Part shown: positions 45,801-57,199 of the stretch, in pieces
Layout of the letters: each line of letters opens with the position of its first letter
Position numbering within the stretch: position 1 is the stretch's first letter
From: Lineus longissimus
Lineage: Eukaryota > Nemertea > Pilidiophora > Heteronemertea > Lineidae
Direction: 5' to 3'
Assembly: GCF_910592395.1 (NCBI RefSeq)
Contig: NC_088313.1
Span: forward strand, 4,344,501 to 4,408,500
Length of the DNA stretch: 64,000 nucleotides
Program-made: the position numbers and the translations under genes
The notes under the pieces: generated by a model
What the model was told of the DNA's origin: nothing
Database searches by the model: none
The model's input: the letters and a program-made list of their open reading frames with translations, nothing else

Positions 45801-46390
45801 CGGATTGAATAATACATGACCGAGCCGAATTCCTTCAGCGAAGTTAACCTTAGATATGACACTCGCCTTATGCAGGTCTCTATTATGGCTCCATCAATCT
45901 AATGTCGAGATTTAAGCGGTGATTTCGGACACCCAAGCAGTAATTGTGGGCAATAGAGACATCAGGCACATTCAAATCATCTGGTATTAATAGCTACTTT
46001 ATGGTCATGTCATTTATGGCGCAGCGTCATTCCGCACGACAATATACTTGAAGAGTATCCCAATAAAGACGATGGTAACATCAACTGAAGGTGAATGGTT
46101 CGGTTCAATTATTGCAACGTGTTAAAGGAAAACCACCGAATTCATGAGAATGTTGTAACACCAATGTTGCAAAACACGATATTCAGAATATCTCAGATCA
46201 TTTACTTCCCGAACATGTGCTGATGAAGTCGAAAGGAACCAACAACTCAAAGCAGTATAACCTTTTCTTTCCTCTGATAATCGTCCTGAACCTCATAATC
46301 TTATACTCCCTTTAAACGTAGCCAGAGTATATTTTGATAAGATGCAAAAACCTTGGTGGTCAAAACGCTAACAATCTCTCCATCCAATTT
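42870..46390. other. Intergenic DNA, nothing recognised
   Basis: Only short chance frames. Two TACATGTA palindromes at about 43352 and 43889. Confidence 0.5.
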
Positions 46391-46424
46391 TCGAGCCTAT
46401 AGCCATTGGTGACATTTGCCAAGT

Positions 46425-46510
46425 GTTTAACTGGCATGGCCCTGGTGCTTAATAGCACTTCCTGCTATGGAGGGACTAAAGCTTGAGGTCTCAGTGGCGA
46501 TTCGAGCCCA
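46425..46510 (+). repeat. Weak tRNA-like (SINE head) segment
   Basis: TGGCATGGCCCTGG (about 46432) resembles an RNA polymerase III A box, and CGATTCGAGCC (about 46499) resembles a B box, spaced as in tRNAs with a long variable arm. No complete cloverleaf is evident. Could be chance. Confidence 0.18.
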
Positions 46511-47395
46511 TCATCAGACGCAGTATAATTATACGTTTGTTCTTCTTCTGGCGTTCACATCACCATTTCGCCGAATGTTATCCCCCAATAAACCTAGGTG
46601 ACAAAGCCAAATGGTATAATAAAGAGTACAGTAAGATTATTTTTACGATAAAGGAAATGCCCAGATCCGTGTCTTAATATCCGGTCCTCAGGTGCTTCTC
46701 TTAATACGGGCAATCACTAAAGTTTTCGCGATAATATAATTCCTTGCAACTTGTTAGAGAAGCAAGCAGACCGACACAAAATTATCCCTTATTGATTGCA
46801 ACGGCACAGCTAGCTGGACGGTTGTATATTCTGATACAACCTATTTTAAGTGATTGATTGCACCCCCTGAAAGTAAGTTCAAACATATCACTGGACTAAG
46901 CTTGTTTTTCTTATATCTTGGTACCGCAGTACCGCAGATGAAATGGTTGAATCGCGTTGACTATTTGAGAAACGCCATCAAATATCGTTATCACCACGCG
47001 ACTTATCACCGTCACGCCATCTGAATTGATGTTTTTCTGAGAAATAACGATGCAATTCGCCGTTATAAATCTTCAACTCGAATCGATGCTTTAAATTTTT
47101 AGGAGATTTTGAGCAGCAATTGCTCGGAACAAATTTGACTGGGAAAACTAATGATGCGGTGTTATATTCGCAGGGTACACAAATCAACGCTAATTGCTCG
47201 GCAATTTAGAGAGTTGAGAAACGTTCTTGACAACATTTGATGAGGTGTAAGAGCAATTTGGCATCTAGCTTTTTCACTTAAAGCACTGTAGTGACTGTTC
47301 ATTGACGCAGCCCACTGAGAATGAAGTGGGCTACGATGGAGAATCGCCAATCAAGAGCTGTGACTGCAAAAGGAATCGCGTTCTTTAAAGACTAC

Positions 47396-47575
47396 AGTAG
47401 AACTTTCCTTATAGAGAACACCTCTCCACTAAGGACACCCTCTCCATCAAGGACACTAGTTTTGGTCCAAAAATTGGGTGTTTCCATTCATTTTGACTAC
47501 TCTTATCAGGACTTCTCCCTATCAAGGACAGCACTAGTCAGTCCAGAGGGTGTCTTTAATAGAGAGATTCTTCTC
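47396..47575. mobile_element. MITE-like segment with AAGGACAC repeats
   Basis: The left end AGAACTTTCCTTATAGAGAA with CACCTCT and the right end (inverted) AGAATCTCTCTATTAAAGAC with ACCCTCT are similar at roughly 70 percent. The interior repeats CTAAGGACACC, TCAAGGACACT and TCAAGGACAGC. Length is about 180 bp. It looks like an old terminal-inverted-repeat element; no target duplication is assigned. Confidence 0.4.
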
Positions 47576-47667
47576 TAGTTGTGTTCGTGGACATTGCTTA
47601 AATTGCTTTAAGAGGCTAGCTATCATATTGTCACCTACAAATAAAAGAAAAACAAAGCTGCTTATCA

Positions 47668-48717
47668 AATGAAATGGCCAGGGCCATTGTGCTCACCTCA
47701 TGTGGAGGAAAGATGGATAAAGAGCATGGTATTGTGTCATGTAGTGTTAGGTTTGATGTAGGTCCAAGCAATTACAATTTCCCCAAAATGGCCAATTTAC
47801 ATAACATTCGACCTCTGTGACCTTGAAAAGTAGGTCAAATCAAAGAAGACCCGGGTGACACATTGAATGGTTGTTAGAATTAGATGTACCTATGATATAA
47901 AATTGGTGCCAATCGGGCAAGTCATTACTAGGAACAATGGCATTTTGAAGAATTTAGGATTTGGCCCCCTCCCTGGAGGCCAAACGGCAAATCAGATCGC
48001 ACCAAACTTCGGTACCTGAGATCACCTGACCAAGGGGTACATGTGTACTTAATTTGTGATCAATAGTCATTGCAGTTAAGAAACGTGCCATAGATACGGC
48101 CTGACGGCGAATTTACGCCATTTGACCTCTGTGACCTTGACAAGAAGGTCAAATTAAAAACCTGTGTGACATATACTGTATGGTGGTTAGATGTACCCAT
48201 GATATCAAATTAGTGGCAATCGGGCAAGAAGTTAAGGAATAATCACATTTTTAAGGTTTTTGGATTTTGCCCCCTGGTGGTCAAGTGGTGAATCATATTG
48301 GACCAAACTTCGGTCCCTGAGATCACCTGACTAAGGGGTAAATGTGTACCAAATTTGGTATCAATAGTCATTGCAGTTTAGAAACGTGCCATCGTTACAT
48401 CCTAACGGCCAATTTACACCATTTGACCTCTGTGACCTTGAAAAGGAGGTCAAATCAAAAACCCGGAGGATATATGATGCACCTTTGCTAGAAGTACCTA
48501 CCATATTTTTTTCAAAATTTCCCGACTACTATTAAGGGAGATATTGCATATTTTCACTTTTAACGTTTGGCCCCCTGGTGGCCAAACCATGAAACGAATC
48601 GGACCGAAACTTGGTCTCCAAGGTGTCATTACATAAGGGTACATGTGTACCAAGTTTCAACTGAATAGCTCGAACAGTTACGAAACGTGCCCTGCTAACG
48701 GACGACGGACGACGACG

Positions 48718-48758
<41 letters not shown>

Positions 48759-48815
48759 ACGACGGACGCCACGGTATGGGATAAGCTCACCTCTGCTAAG
48801 AGGTGAGCTAAAAAG
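47668..48815 (+). mobile_element. Tripartite 1.15-kb interspersed repeat, copy A
   Basis: Near-identical to 60695-61826. It begins AATGAAATGGCCAGGGCC and ends with the stem AGCTCACCT..AGGTGAGCT followed by AAAAAG. Inside are three diverged tandem units of about 300 bp, each starting near GACCTCTGTGACCTTGA (47810, 48124, 48425). Each unit also contains a TTTGGCCCCCT or TTGCCCCCTGG block, a CAAACTTCGGT-type block (AAACTTGGT in unit 3), GGGTA.ATGTGTAC and GAAACGTGCC. A (GAC)n tract at 48700-48768 precedes the 3' stem. There is no protein-coding capacity and no clear target duplication. The 3' stem plus A-run suggests a retroelement-like 3' end, but the class is uncertain. Confidence 0.85.
48700..48768. 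repeat. (GAC)n / GACGACGGAC microsatellite in copy A
   Basis: A run of GAC triplets interrupted by GGAC, inside the interspersed repeat. It is longer than the matching tract in copy B by about 16 bp, and produces poly-Asp or poly-Ser chance frames. Confidence 0.95.
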
Positions 48816-48819
48816 GAAT

Positions 48820-51115
48820 TCGAAATCTACAAATAATTTTTTGTCCCAAAGTCGCTCATAAAATCGTTCATAACAATTATGATTACTGAACAGGGGTCTA
48901 GAATATACGTTGTTGCCATTACATCTGTGCTTGATCTGACTGGTTGCCATAAAATTACGTCATTATAACCAATATGTTGGATAAATCCCGTCAGTGGTCA
49001 CGTAAAAGGCATATGGAAAATTTCTGAGGAGACCTCGGGATATTTACCTTCCCAACTGGCCATTTTGCCAAAATTTGCATAATTAGTATGTATAGGATGC
49101 TAAATCGCCATGAATAACAAAAAGAAGACAAGTTGTATCAGACAAAAGGAGGATTTAAAGTTGTATTGTGCATTTTGGCCGCGACGGCTTGGGAAACCCA
49201 GCAATCAGGGAGTCACTCTATGACATCACATTTACGACAGCCAATCAGATGTCCAATTTTGTATCTCGCCTAGTTTTTTCAAGTTAGTACTTGAAATGCA
49301 CAGCCGCAGCACCGTTATAATCTGTCCATGTGCGTGTATTTCAACTAATTTGAAAACCATGGATTGAATTGAAAGTCTAGATTGAATTTAAAGGTGATTT
49401 CTACGTGTCAAAATTAGCAATAACTACCCACGTAATTAAGTAAAGCCATAATTCAAAATGGGTTTACGACGTCAATAATAACCTTGATGACGATTCTTAA
49501 TCTTTTTAATATAATCCTAATTCTTGTCGCGGCTGCTTTGCACGGATTCATATTACTCAAAATCGTATATCTATGATCGACTTAAGGATTATATTTTAAT
49601 CCGCTTTGTCATAAGACTTCACTTCTCATGACTATGACACGTCGAAGGATTTGATACCTCGCGGCCGTCAAATGAAATCAATGGTCCTTGATTTTGACAC
49701 CAAGGACGACTGCGATGAAAGTGAGTCTTCACGTATTTTCGCTTCTACTAACTTGCTGATATCCTGTGAACAAGGCATAGCATCATGGTTTGATCAAGGA
49801 TACGCACACAATGATAATAATAATACGTTCTCTCCATTAACAGTTCACTAAGACTCTTTATCACCGCTTTCAAATAGCTTCCTTTGCTACAATTGAGAAG
49901 GGAAGTATAAAGGCTAGTCGCGGTCATCAATGGTGCAGATCATTAACGGTCTATTTCAGCCAATCCTTTTAAATTTGAAATTTTATTGAACCAGAAAATT
50001 TCCGATTGTGTGACTATGTGATAGAAGTTTTATAAACACGCACGAGACATCCGATTGAGCGACATAAAAACATTTTTGCCTCCCTTCTGTTATCATAAAG
50101 GGCATCTGTGCAGACTATTTTAAATACTAAGAATATCAATTTTCAGTGAATTGGCGGGACCGCAGTATTTATTCTTTTTCCGTGAGCCACAAGCAATACA
50201 CTTAATGCAGAGAACACGACCGACGTAAGGAACGACGTGAACAAACGTGCATTTGCAAGACCAAGGACGCCTTGCATCAAACTCTGAAATCACCGCCACG
50301 AATGACTTTTATTTGGCAACAAGTCACCACCATATTTAATCTTAGATAAACATTGACGAATGAATGGATTTCGTACATGAAACACTTATAAAGACTGTGA
50401 CGAAAGCAGATTCCGTCGCACCAACCCATATTTCATACAGCACCAATTGGTATCACCATGTTTGTGAAGGTCTTTCTTTCAATTAGAGTGCAATCTCTAT
50501 TCTAGTAATGAACACAAAGTAATAGTCATCGATTTTGAAAACTGTTTGCTCGGAGGACTGGGAGGATACTGCTTCCTGTCTAGACAGATGCCTTGCACTA
50601 ATTCAATTGATGTAATGACGTCTTCACGACTGGCCGCTTGCAGATGGAGCAGAAAACCATATATTCGGAGAATAATATAGGACACCGGCTTTCATTACAC
50701 CCCAGACTTCGTTATCGAATTTCTGTGGGCTGTGCTATGAACATCCCTCCTTATCTGCGATACGAAGCACGAGTGTCGGTGCTGCAGGCGCCTTTAGTCC
50801 ACCCATCAACGGGCATTCAGTACTCCATCAAGCTACAGATGGTAACTTCCGAACCTAATCTATTTTAGATCAAGTGATGGCTTCTTTTGCTACATGCCTC
50901 CATCGCAGTTGTAAAGGAAGATGCTGGTGGCGTGTGTCTGCGTTTGAGGATTACGTTGGCAGTGGTACATGCTTCTATCGTGTTAGTGTGTGTCGCATGT
51001 TATTGTGTATGTAGAAGGTGATTGGCGGAGTGGCATGCATTCCAACTTGGAATTAAGTGGCCATGGTCACAGCATCGGTAAGACAATGCGTACGCCCGTT
51101 ATTCTCACTACAAAC
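48820..51115. other. Intergenic DNA, nothing firmly recognised
   Basis: One possible donor (GTGAGT at 49721) follows a short open frame starting at the ATG at 49672, but no acceptor or partner exon was found. No other structure recognised. Confidence 0.45.
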
Positions 51116-51119
51116 CTAA

Positions 51120-51254
51120 TACAGGGTGGACCAGAAAATACTTCTGAAGTGGGACATTTTTTTATTTGGGAACGAGGTCGAGTGCTACAAATTCCCTTTT
51201 CGAAATCTGGTCGCCAGGAGAGGGAAAGGTAATGTTCTTCTTGGCCACCCTGTA
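51120..51254. mobile_element. Mariner-type MITE, 135 bp
   Basis: TA, then CAGGGTGGACCAGAAAATAC at the left, is inverted at the right as CAGGGTGGCCAAGAAGAACA, with TA outside both ends. The CAGGGTG terminus and TA target are typical of Tc1/mariner-related elements. No transposase. Related single ends occur at 4591, 4885 and 29789. Confidence 0.75.
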
Positions 51255-51259
51255 GAAAA

Positions 51260-54200
51260 CCGTGTCCTCGTCTCCGAAGGCTGCACGTACCGTAATATAG
51301 TTTACTAATGGTGATATACATTAGCTGCTGGCTAATATGACACCAACTAGTCAATTCTCCAATGGACCATTCACAGTGTCAAAAAAAATGTTATGACTGT
51401 CAGCTAAACGGCGCTATGTGTTAGCAATGCCCATTCTAATAATTTTTATCGTCCATAAAATATTCCCCAAAACAAGCTAATTTGAAGGTGATTGTTGTGG
51501 TGATGAGAGATAAATGAGGTTATTGCCTTCCAATCAGGCTAATAGTAGTGATTAGCGCCTGTCTGTCCAATTTGGAGTCAGCATCCCATGGGCAATCAGT
51601 CTGGCGTATAATTCACTTGGCAAACTAAGAAAGTGTCAGATACGTAGGTACGGACTGCGATTTTCTCTATTACAGAAATAACACATGTTCAATGCTGTTT
51701 TACGATATTGCACGAAGGTGTAGCACATCATCCATCATCGTTAATCTAAAAATATTACAAAAGTATTCTCAAAAGAAAATGATTGAGAAACAATTTACAA
51801 TTTTGACAAATGACGTTGTTGCATATTCTTAATTAGTAAACGATGTCTGTTTTGGTGATACCTTAATTAAGCTCGTTTACATCGACATTGATCAGCTTAT
51901 TAGGCCGCCTGAATGTGTAGTTAATTGCGTGTGAAGACTGCTTAGTCGATTTTTCTTTCATGCAGAGGAAACACAGTTTGTCTTCTTCAATGTAAGAATC
52001 CGCAGACCATCATCTTCATTTTCATCATCATCATATTCGACCAATAAGTCTGGATTTTGTAGCATCAAATTGGATGTTACTAACTGGTGTTTATCCGTAC
52101 GATTCAAGTTCCACAACTTTACCAAAGATAATCAAAGTAGAGATCCCGACATGACTCGACTGACACCTGAAAAATTTCATAAATTGTTCGGCAACTGATA
52201 CTGAAACCATATAATCGTAATACATATCATTCCTATTATATAACGCATGGAGCTATTCCACCCAACTTGAGTAGTAAAAAATCATTCCAATTTACCTCAT
52301 TTTTCTCATTTCGAATTCAGTAGGAGGGAGTTGTTTAAACCAAATTAAAGTGCAATTAAATTGCAATGATTTTGTAATTAGGGACGGCTTGCGTGTTTCG
52401 TCAAGATTATTAGTGGGAGCTGGATGTGTGAATTGCCTGTTCCGTTAATTACGATGTAATGACACGATTGACAAGTTTCAAAGATTTTCAACGAATTCTC
52501 AGCAATTTGAGTTTTTATTATTTGCTGCTGCACACGTTTGGAAAAATCCCCGTTCATCCATTGACAAGTTTTTTATAGTTTTGAAACAGCACCAACAGTA
52601 AGTTACATAGGCTGGGAGGTACGCTACTTTATGTAATTTAACTGCAAGTCCGTCGGTGTGAAGATACATCTAGTCAACCCACTTTTCACAGCACACAGCT
52701 CGTATATATTTTTATTAATTTTGGAGGAATTAATGTCCATAAGATCGAGTGTCCGGGAGACAAACGATTCTTTATTGCATTGTTAATATATGATGTATCG
52801 GCGGTAATTTCTCTGCAACCTTACTTAAATCACAAGCCTTTTCTAAGCACTACAAACTATCCCCTGACTATAAATTTTTCGTTCAAGTGCCTGTTCTAAA
52901 TATATAAGTGCAAATTGATATTGAATGAACAACCTTGGCAGTCTCCTGTGTTGTGCTTCCTGTTTTTTTTGTGTTCCATCATATCACACTTATTATTAAT
53001 GTTTTTGTCTATTATTAGGCTTCTATTACATGTAGTCTATTCTATTTGTTTCCTTGATCGCAGGATAAAGTTGCATAAGAAATCTAAGCTTTTCCATGAC
53101 AAGGTCACAGTATCAAATCGACTGCTTGGATCAACACACTAGGTAAAATCAGAGTATTTTTAAAGACTCTGGTAAAAACCAATTTAACTGCTTCTCATCA
53201 TAGTCGTCTCTCGACTATTTACTGATCATGCTTTTTGAATGAAAAAAGGTGGTTTGCGACAGGCATTGCGAAGCGATGTTACCAAGGGACTGGGCTGGTT
53301 TGGTGCTCGGCAGAGTTTGGTGAAGTTTATCTGTGATTAGACTACATCGATGAATTAAATGATACTAATGGGAGGATTCCATGTACAACTATTAACAGTG
53401 TAGACTAGCGTTTTCATGATCCATCATGGGTTTCATCATGAAACTAATAATGGATTTGATGAACCACGCACGCATAATATATTTTTAAATCTCCGTCTCT
53501 GCAACAAAATGGATTCTATATGTTGCTATTACTCCTGTCAGTACACGAGTCATTCAAGCCGAGTAGATGCACAAAACTCTAATAGTATTTTTCAAGACTT
53601 CTCTCTGGCGGGAAAGCTCGAAAGCCCCTAATGTATCATTTAGTAGCACAAATAACCAGGTTGATCTGTGGAAATTGCTTAAAATTATGTTATTGTTGGA
53701 TCGGGGAAAGCAGTTATCATTTTGTATTGTCCACCGAAGGTACTGTGTGATTGCACGTTCGGAGAAGGAGTAACGGCATGATGTCACGCATCTATAGGAA
53801 ACGAGGAGGGCGAAAATGTCAACAGTTCAGTGTGACAGGCGTCAATGTCGCCCACAGAACTTCAGGCAGGTCCGTAACAGCTTGATTAAGGTAGCTGTCG
53901 GTCTAGAAACCAATTATAGGGTAACATGAGTTGCTTTTGCTCCAATTAACCTTCTAGGAAATCAATTTACCGAAACCGGATTGTGTCGTGGTATTACTGC
54001 CAAATAACGCGTTATCTCCTTCAGGTAAATCCATTGGATTTAACTTGATAGAGACAAATAATGTTTTGAAAAACCAGTTCATTTACTAGGCCCTTGTATG
54101 TACCGTAAAATCCAAAACATGTCATTGATCATGCCTACGAAAGTGCATGACTTGCATGATGCTACATCACTGTATTGCAGGTTGTCCATAAGCTACCTCT

Positions 54201-56525
54201 TTCATAAGATCATGATGCATCTAAAAGGATTTGGAAGCCATTGGGACATTTTTGCATCCAACATCGATCTCTGTCCGGCAAACAGCCAACCTCATTGCCA
54301 TTCTCTTCAGCCAGACAACAGGATGCCATAAACATAAGACAAGAGACGACATGAACAACGACCCGGTCGGTAATGATGAACACCGAGCGATCTGATTAAC
54401 AGGGCGAGACGCCAAGTCTGCGGGGAATACTGATGGCAAATATTGATGCAGGTAACTGCCAATGTTTGGTTTGTAGGTGTATGCTAACTTCATTTGGTCA
54501 GATCATTGTGAATGACCATAGCTTCGGTTACTTTAATTCCAAAGAGAAGTCAACTTAGGGACAGAGTTCTTGTCATTGCTTTGGTAACTGGTGTCGGTGT
54601 CAAACATGGACAAAGACTGATTACATAACTAAGTTGTGTCAATTTGTAAACACTGCACAGTCAATGTAAACCATTCAATGCTGTATACGGAGGTGCAAGG
54701 GTTGGGCTCATTATTGGAATCTATTAGGGTGGTCAAAATTACTACCAATTACATGCAGTGTCCCGTGTTACGAAGGTCACAACCAATAACCAATAGGTGG
54801 CACAGAAGGTGGTACAGAAGGCAACATCATCGGACTCGTCATTATGGACTTATCTGGCCTGATTAGAGACAAAGTAGCTGGGGCTGACCATCAATATGCG
54901 CAAGGGTAGGACTATTTGACTGTTCATCCCTAGGGATTAATTTGCTGTTTTGAAGACGCATTGCCGCCAATAACAAGCAGGTTTAATCAAGGACGACAAG
55001 CCCCTGGTGTATTACCAATCAACAGGGCCAATTTTAAAGACGACCGAGTGTATGTTTGGAATACTGAGAGCAGGTCCATTGGTATAAGGCTTGGATGTTT
55101 TGGTTTGGGAATCTTGGGGGTGTCTCGTTGGTGGGTTTGAGCTGCAGCGATGACTGGTAGAGTCCTATATCAAGAAATCTATGACCACATTCTTACGGTA
55201 ATGTCTGGGTAGTTGCAAGGGATGAGCTCATCTCGATCTGTTTGTCTGGCGTCTCTTGTTGCGGTTTCAGACGACAGCTTGAACAATCTGGGCGGTAATC
55301 AGTGACATCGCCGTGGACATGACCTGGGATCAATTGATTAATGTGCCGCCTCTATAAACTCAATGCGAATACAAATGGATCAAGAACTGATCGCCCCAAC
55401 AACGTACTGGCTATCAGATACGATATTAACAATGACGGCGGATATCAAGCGAGAGGTGGCTATCGTTAAATTATCTTCATCAAGGACATGCCAAATCTGA
55501 TTTAAACTTATAAAATGTGACCTCCTTCTAGCTCGATTCTAATGCATGAGGTCGTAGCAACAGTTGGATTCCCATCACATTTCTTACAACTCCTTCATTT
55601 CAATCAGGCGAACTACGTGAGAGCACATTTATAAGTTATCCGTCGACTGACATCGAACCGCTATATATGATATTCTATCTTGCTAAAGTATCGGCGTCTA
55701 ATCTCTCACACATCCTTAGTTTAGCAAACCTGTGTGATATGTGCTCAATATGATTACAGTAGAGTGCCTAATGGCCCGATAATGTCTGCTCAGTACTTTC
55801 TAGGCCGGTTTTAGCAAGAAAACAAGAAGCCATTAATCGGTGGGCGATCGGATTATCGGGAGTGGTGTCAGCTACCTTCCTAAAGACCTCTTTGCGCTTA
55901 AATCCAAAATGATGCTATCTTTGCGGTGTTGCCTGTTGGCCGGACATGTAACACATTTGGAAGTTTAAAGTGCGGAAAATTCAACTACAAAAATCTTGAT
56001 GTAAAGGTTTTGCCATAAGCTTCAACGAATTTTCGAATAACAGCTGCTCCAATATCGCTTCCAATTAGTAGTTCAACGAAAGACGTTGATAAACTATCAC
56101 TGCTTCAATGTTAATGAATAAACCCAAAGGTTACTCTAATGCTGAAACATGCCTAGTACAAACTGTCTGCCGTTATTTGCGTTCAATACCGAATTTGGTG
56201 TTGGGAAAGGACGTTCTATCTCAGAAGATGTAAAGTCGGAGCGTAACTGCCGGGGATGCATCGGCGGCTCAAACAGACTAATCACACTTTTAGTCTGATA
56301 CAACTAATTGCATTTGATCATTAGCGCTTAGACAGTTTCGAGTAATAAAGTACTTGCCTGCATTACATTCGTTAGATTGATCACCTACCCCGACTCAAGA
56401 GGATAAGTAATGATGGCTGGGAGTTCCAAGCAGCTACTCGGACCGATGCTGTCACCTGAAAGAACTATACGTGACAAGCCAATGATACCAGTAGGCCCTA
56501 CGTATAATGCATTCATAGAGGAATT
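51260..56525. other. Intergenic DNA, nothing recognised
   Basis: No convincing frame, repeat array or RNA gene. One TACATGTA palindrome near 53028. Confidence 0.5.
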
Positions 56526-56529
56526 GGAA

Positions 56530-57190
56530 ATGAGATGAAAAAAATCGCCCTCCTCGTTATTACTGACACCCATTCCCACGCCATAAGAGCAGGACCGGCC
56601 GCGACTTTCTGTATCCGAATGCTTGCTGGCTTTCCTAATAAGCTACTGATGAATATTGAACCATTGGGTATCGATGATGCACTTATTCTAAAGAGTAATT
56701 ATCTGATTGGGGCCAAGGTTTTACCATTGGACCTCAAGATAGAAATAGCAAATTGGAGACGGGTCGATATCGAGAACGAACGGAAGGAGACAATTTACAA
56801 ATTGGCAACCGAGTCTGGAATATTCTGAGGGGCTGCACCATAGACAGGGAAGAGAGGGATCATATGAAAATTATATATCTTTTCTATGTTTACCGACACC
56901 CCTTTTGCACAATTACCACTCCATAAAAGCAGGACCGGTGTGACAGCGGATATAGTCCCCCTGGAGTCATAGTCCGGTAGCATTGTATTTGACCAATTAA
57001 GCAGCATGATCTATTGTACCGCTAACCCTAACCAAAACATTTAGCAATGCGGACTATTGTTACACGGACTATCAGCCCTAGCACTACTATCCCCCGGCCG
57101 TGATGGTCTATATCCGAATGCTTGTTGGCTTTCGTAATTTACAAATTGGAACTGGAACAGAGGAGAAGCATCATTTGAAAATTGTACTTG
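56530..57190. repeat. Diverged local direct duplication, offset about 350-500 bp
   Basis: TATCCGAATGCTTG.TGGCTTTC occurs at about 56610 and 57110. CATAA.AGCAGGACCGG occurs at about 56582 and 56922. TTTACAAATTGG, followed at some distance by ATCAT.TGAAAATT, occurs from about 56795 and again from about 57137. The blocks show a rearranged duplication; the 97-codon frame at 56535-56828 lies inside and has no recognised domain. Confidence 0.55.
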
Positions 57191-57199
57191 AGTCTACAT

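Noticed and set aside
48643-48950. Poly-Asp and poly-Ser frames
   Set aside because: These are translations of the (GAC)n microsatellite inside the dispersed repeat; the same occurs at 61704-61907.
49672-49726. ATG followed by 16 codons and a GTGAGT donor
   Set aside because: No matching acceptor or partner exon could be found; a single donor is weak evidence.
56535-56828. 97-codon frame beginning MKKIALLVITDTHSHA
   Set aside because: It sits inside a local duplication whose other copy does not preserve the frame; no family recognised.
57020-57036. Telomere-like CTAACCCTAACC
   Set aside because: Fewer than three units, with no array.
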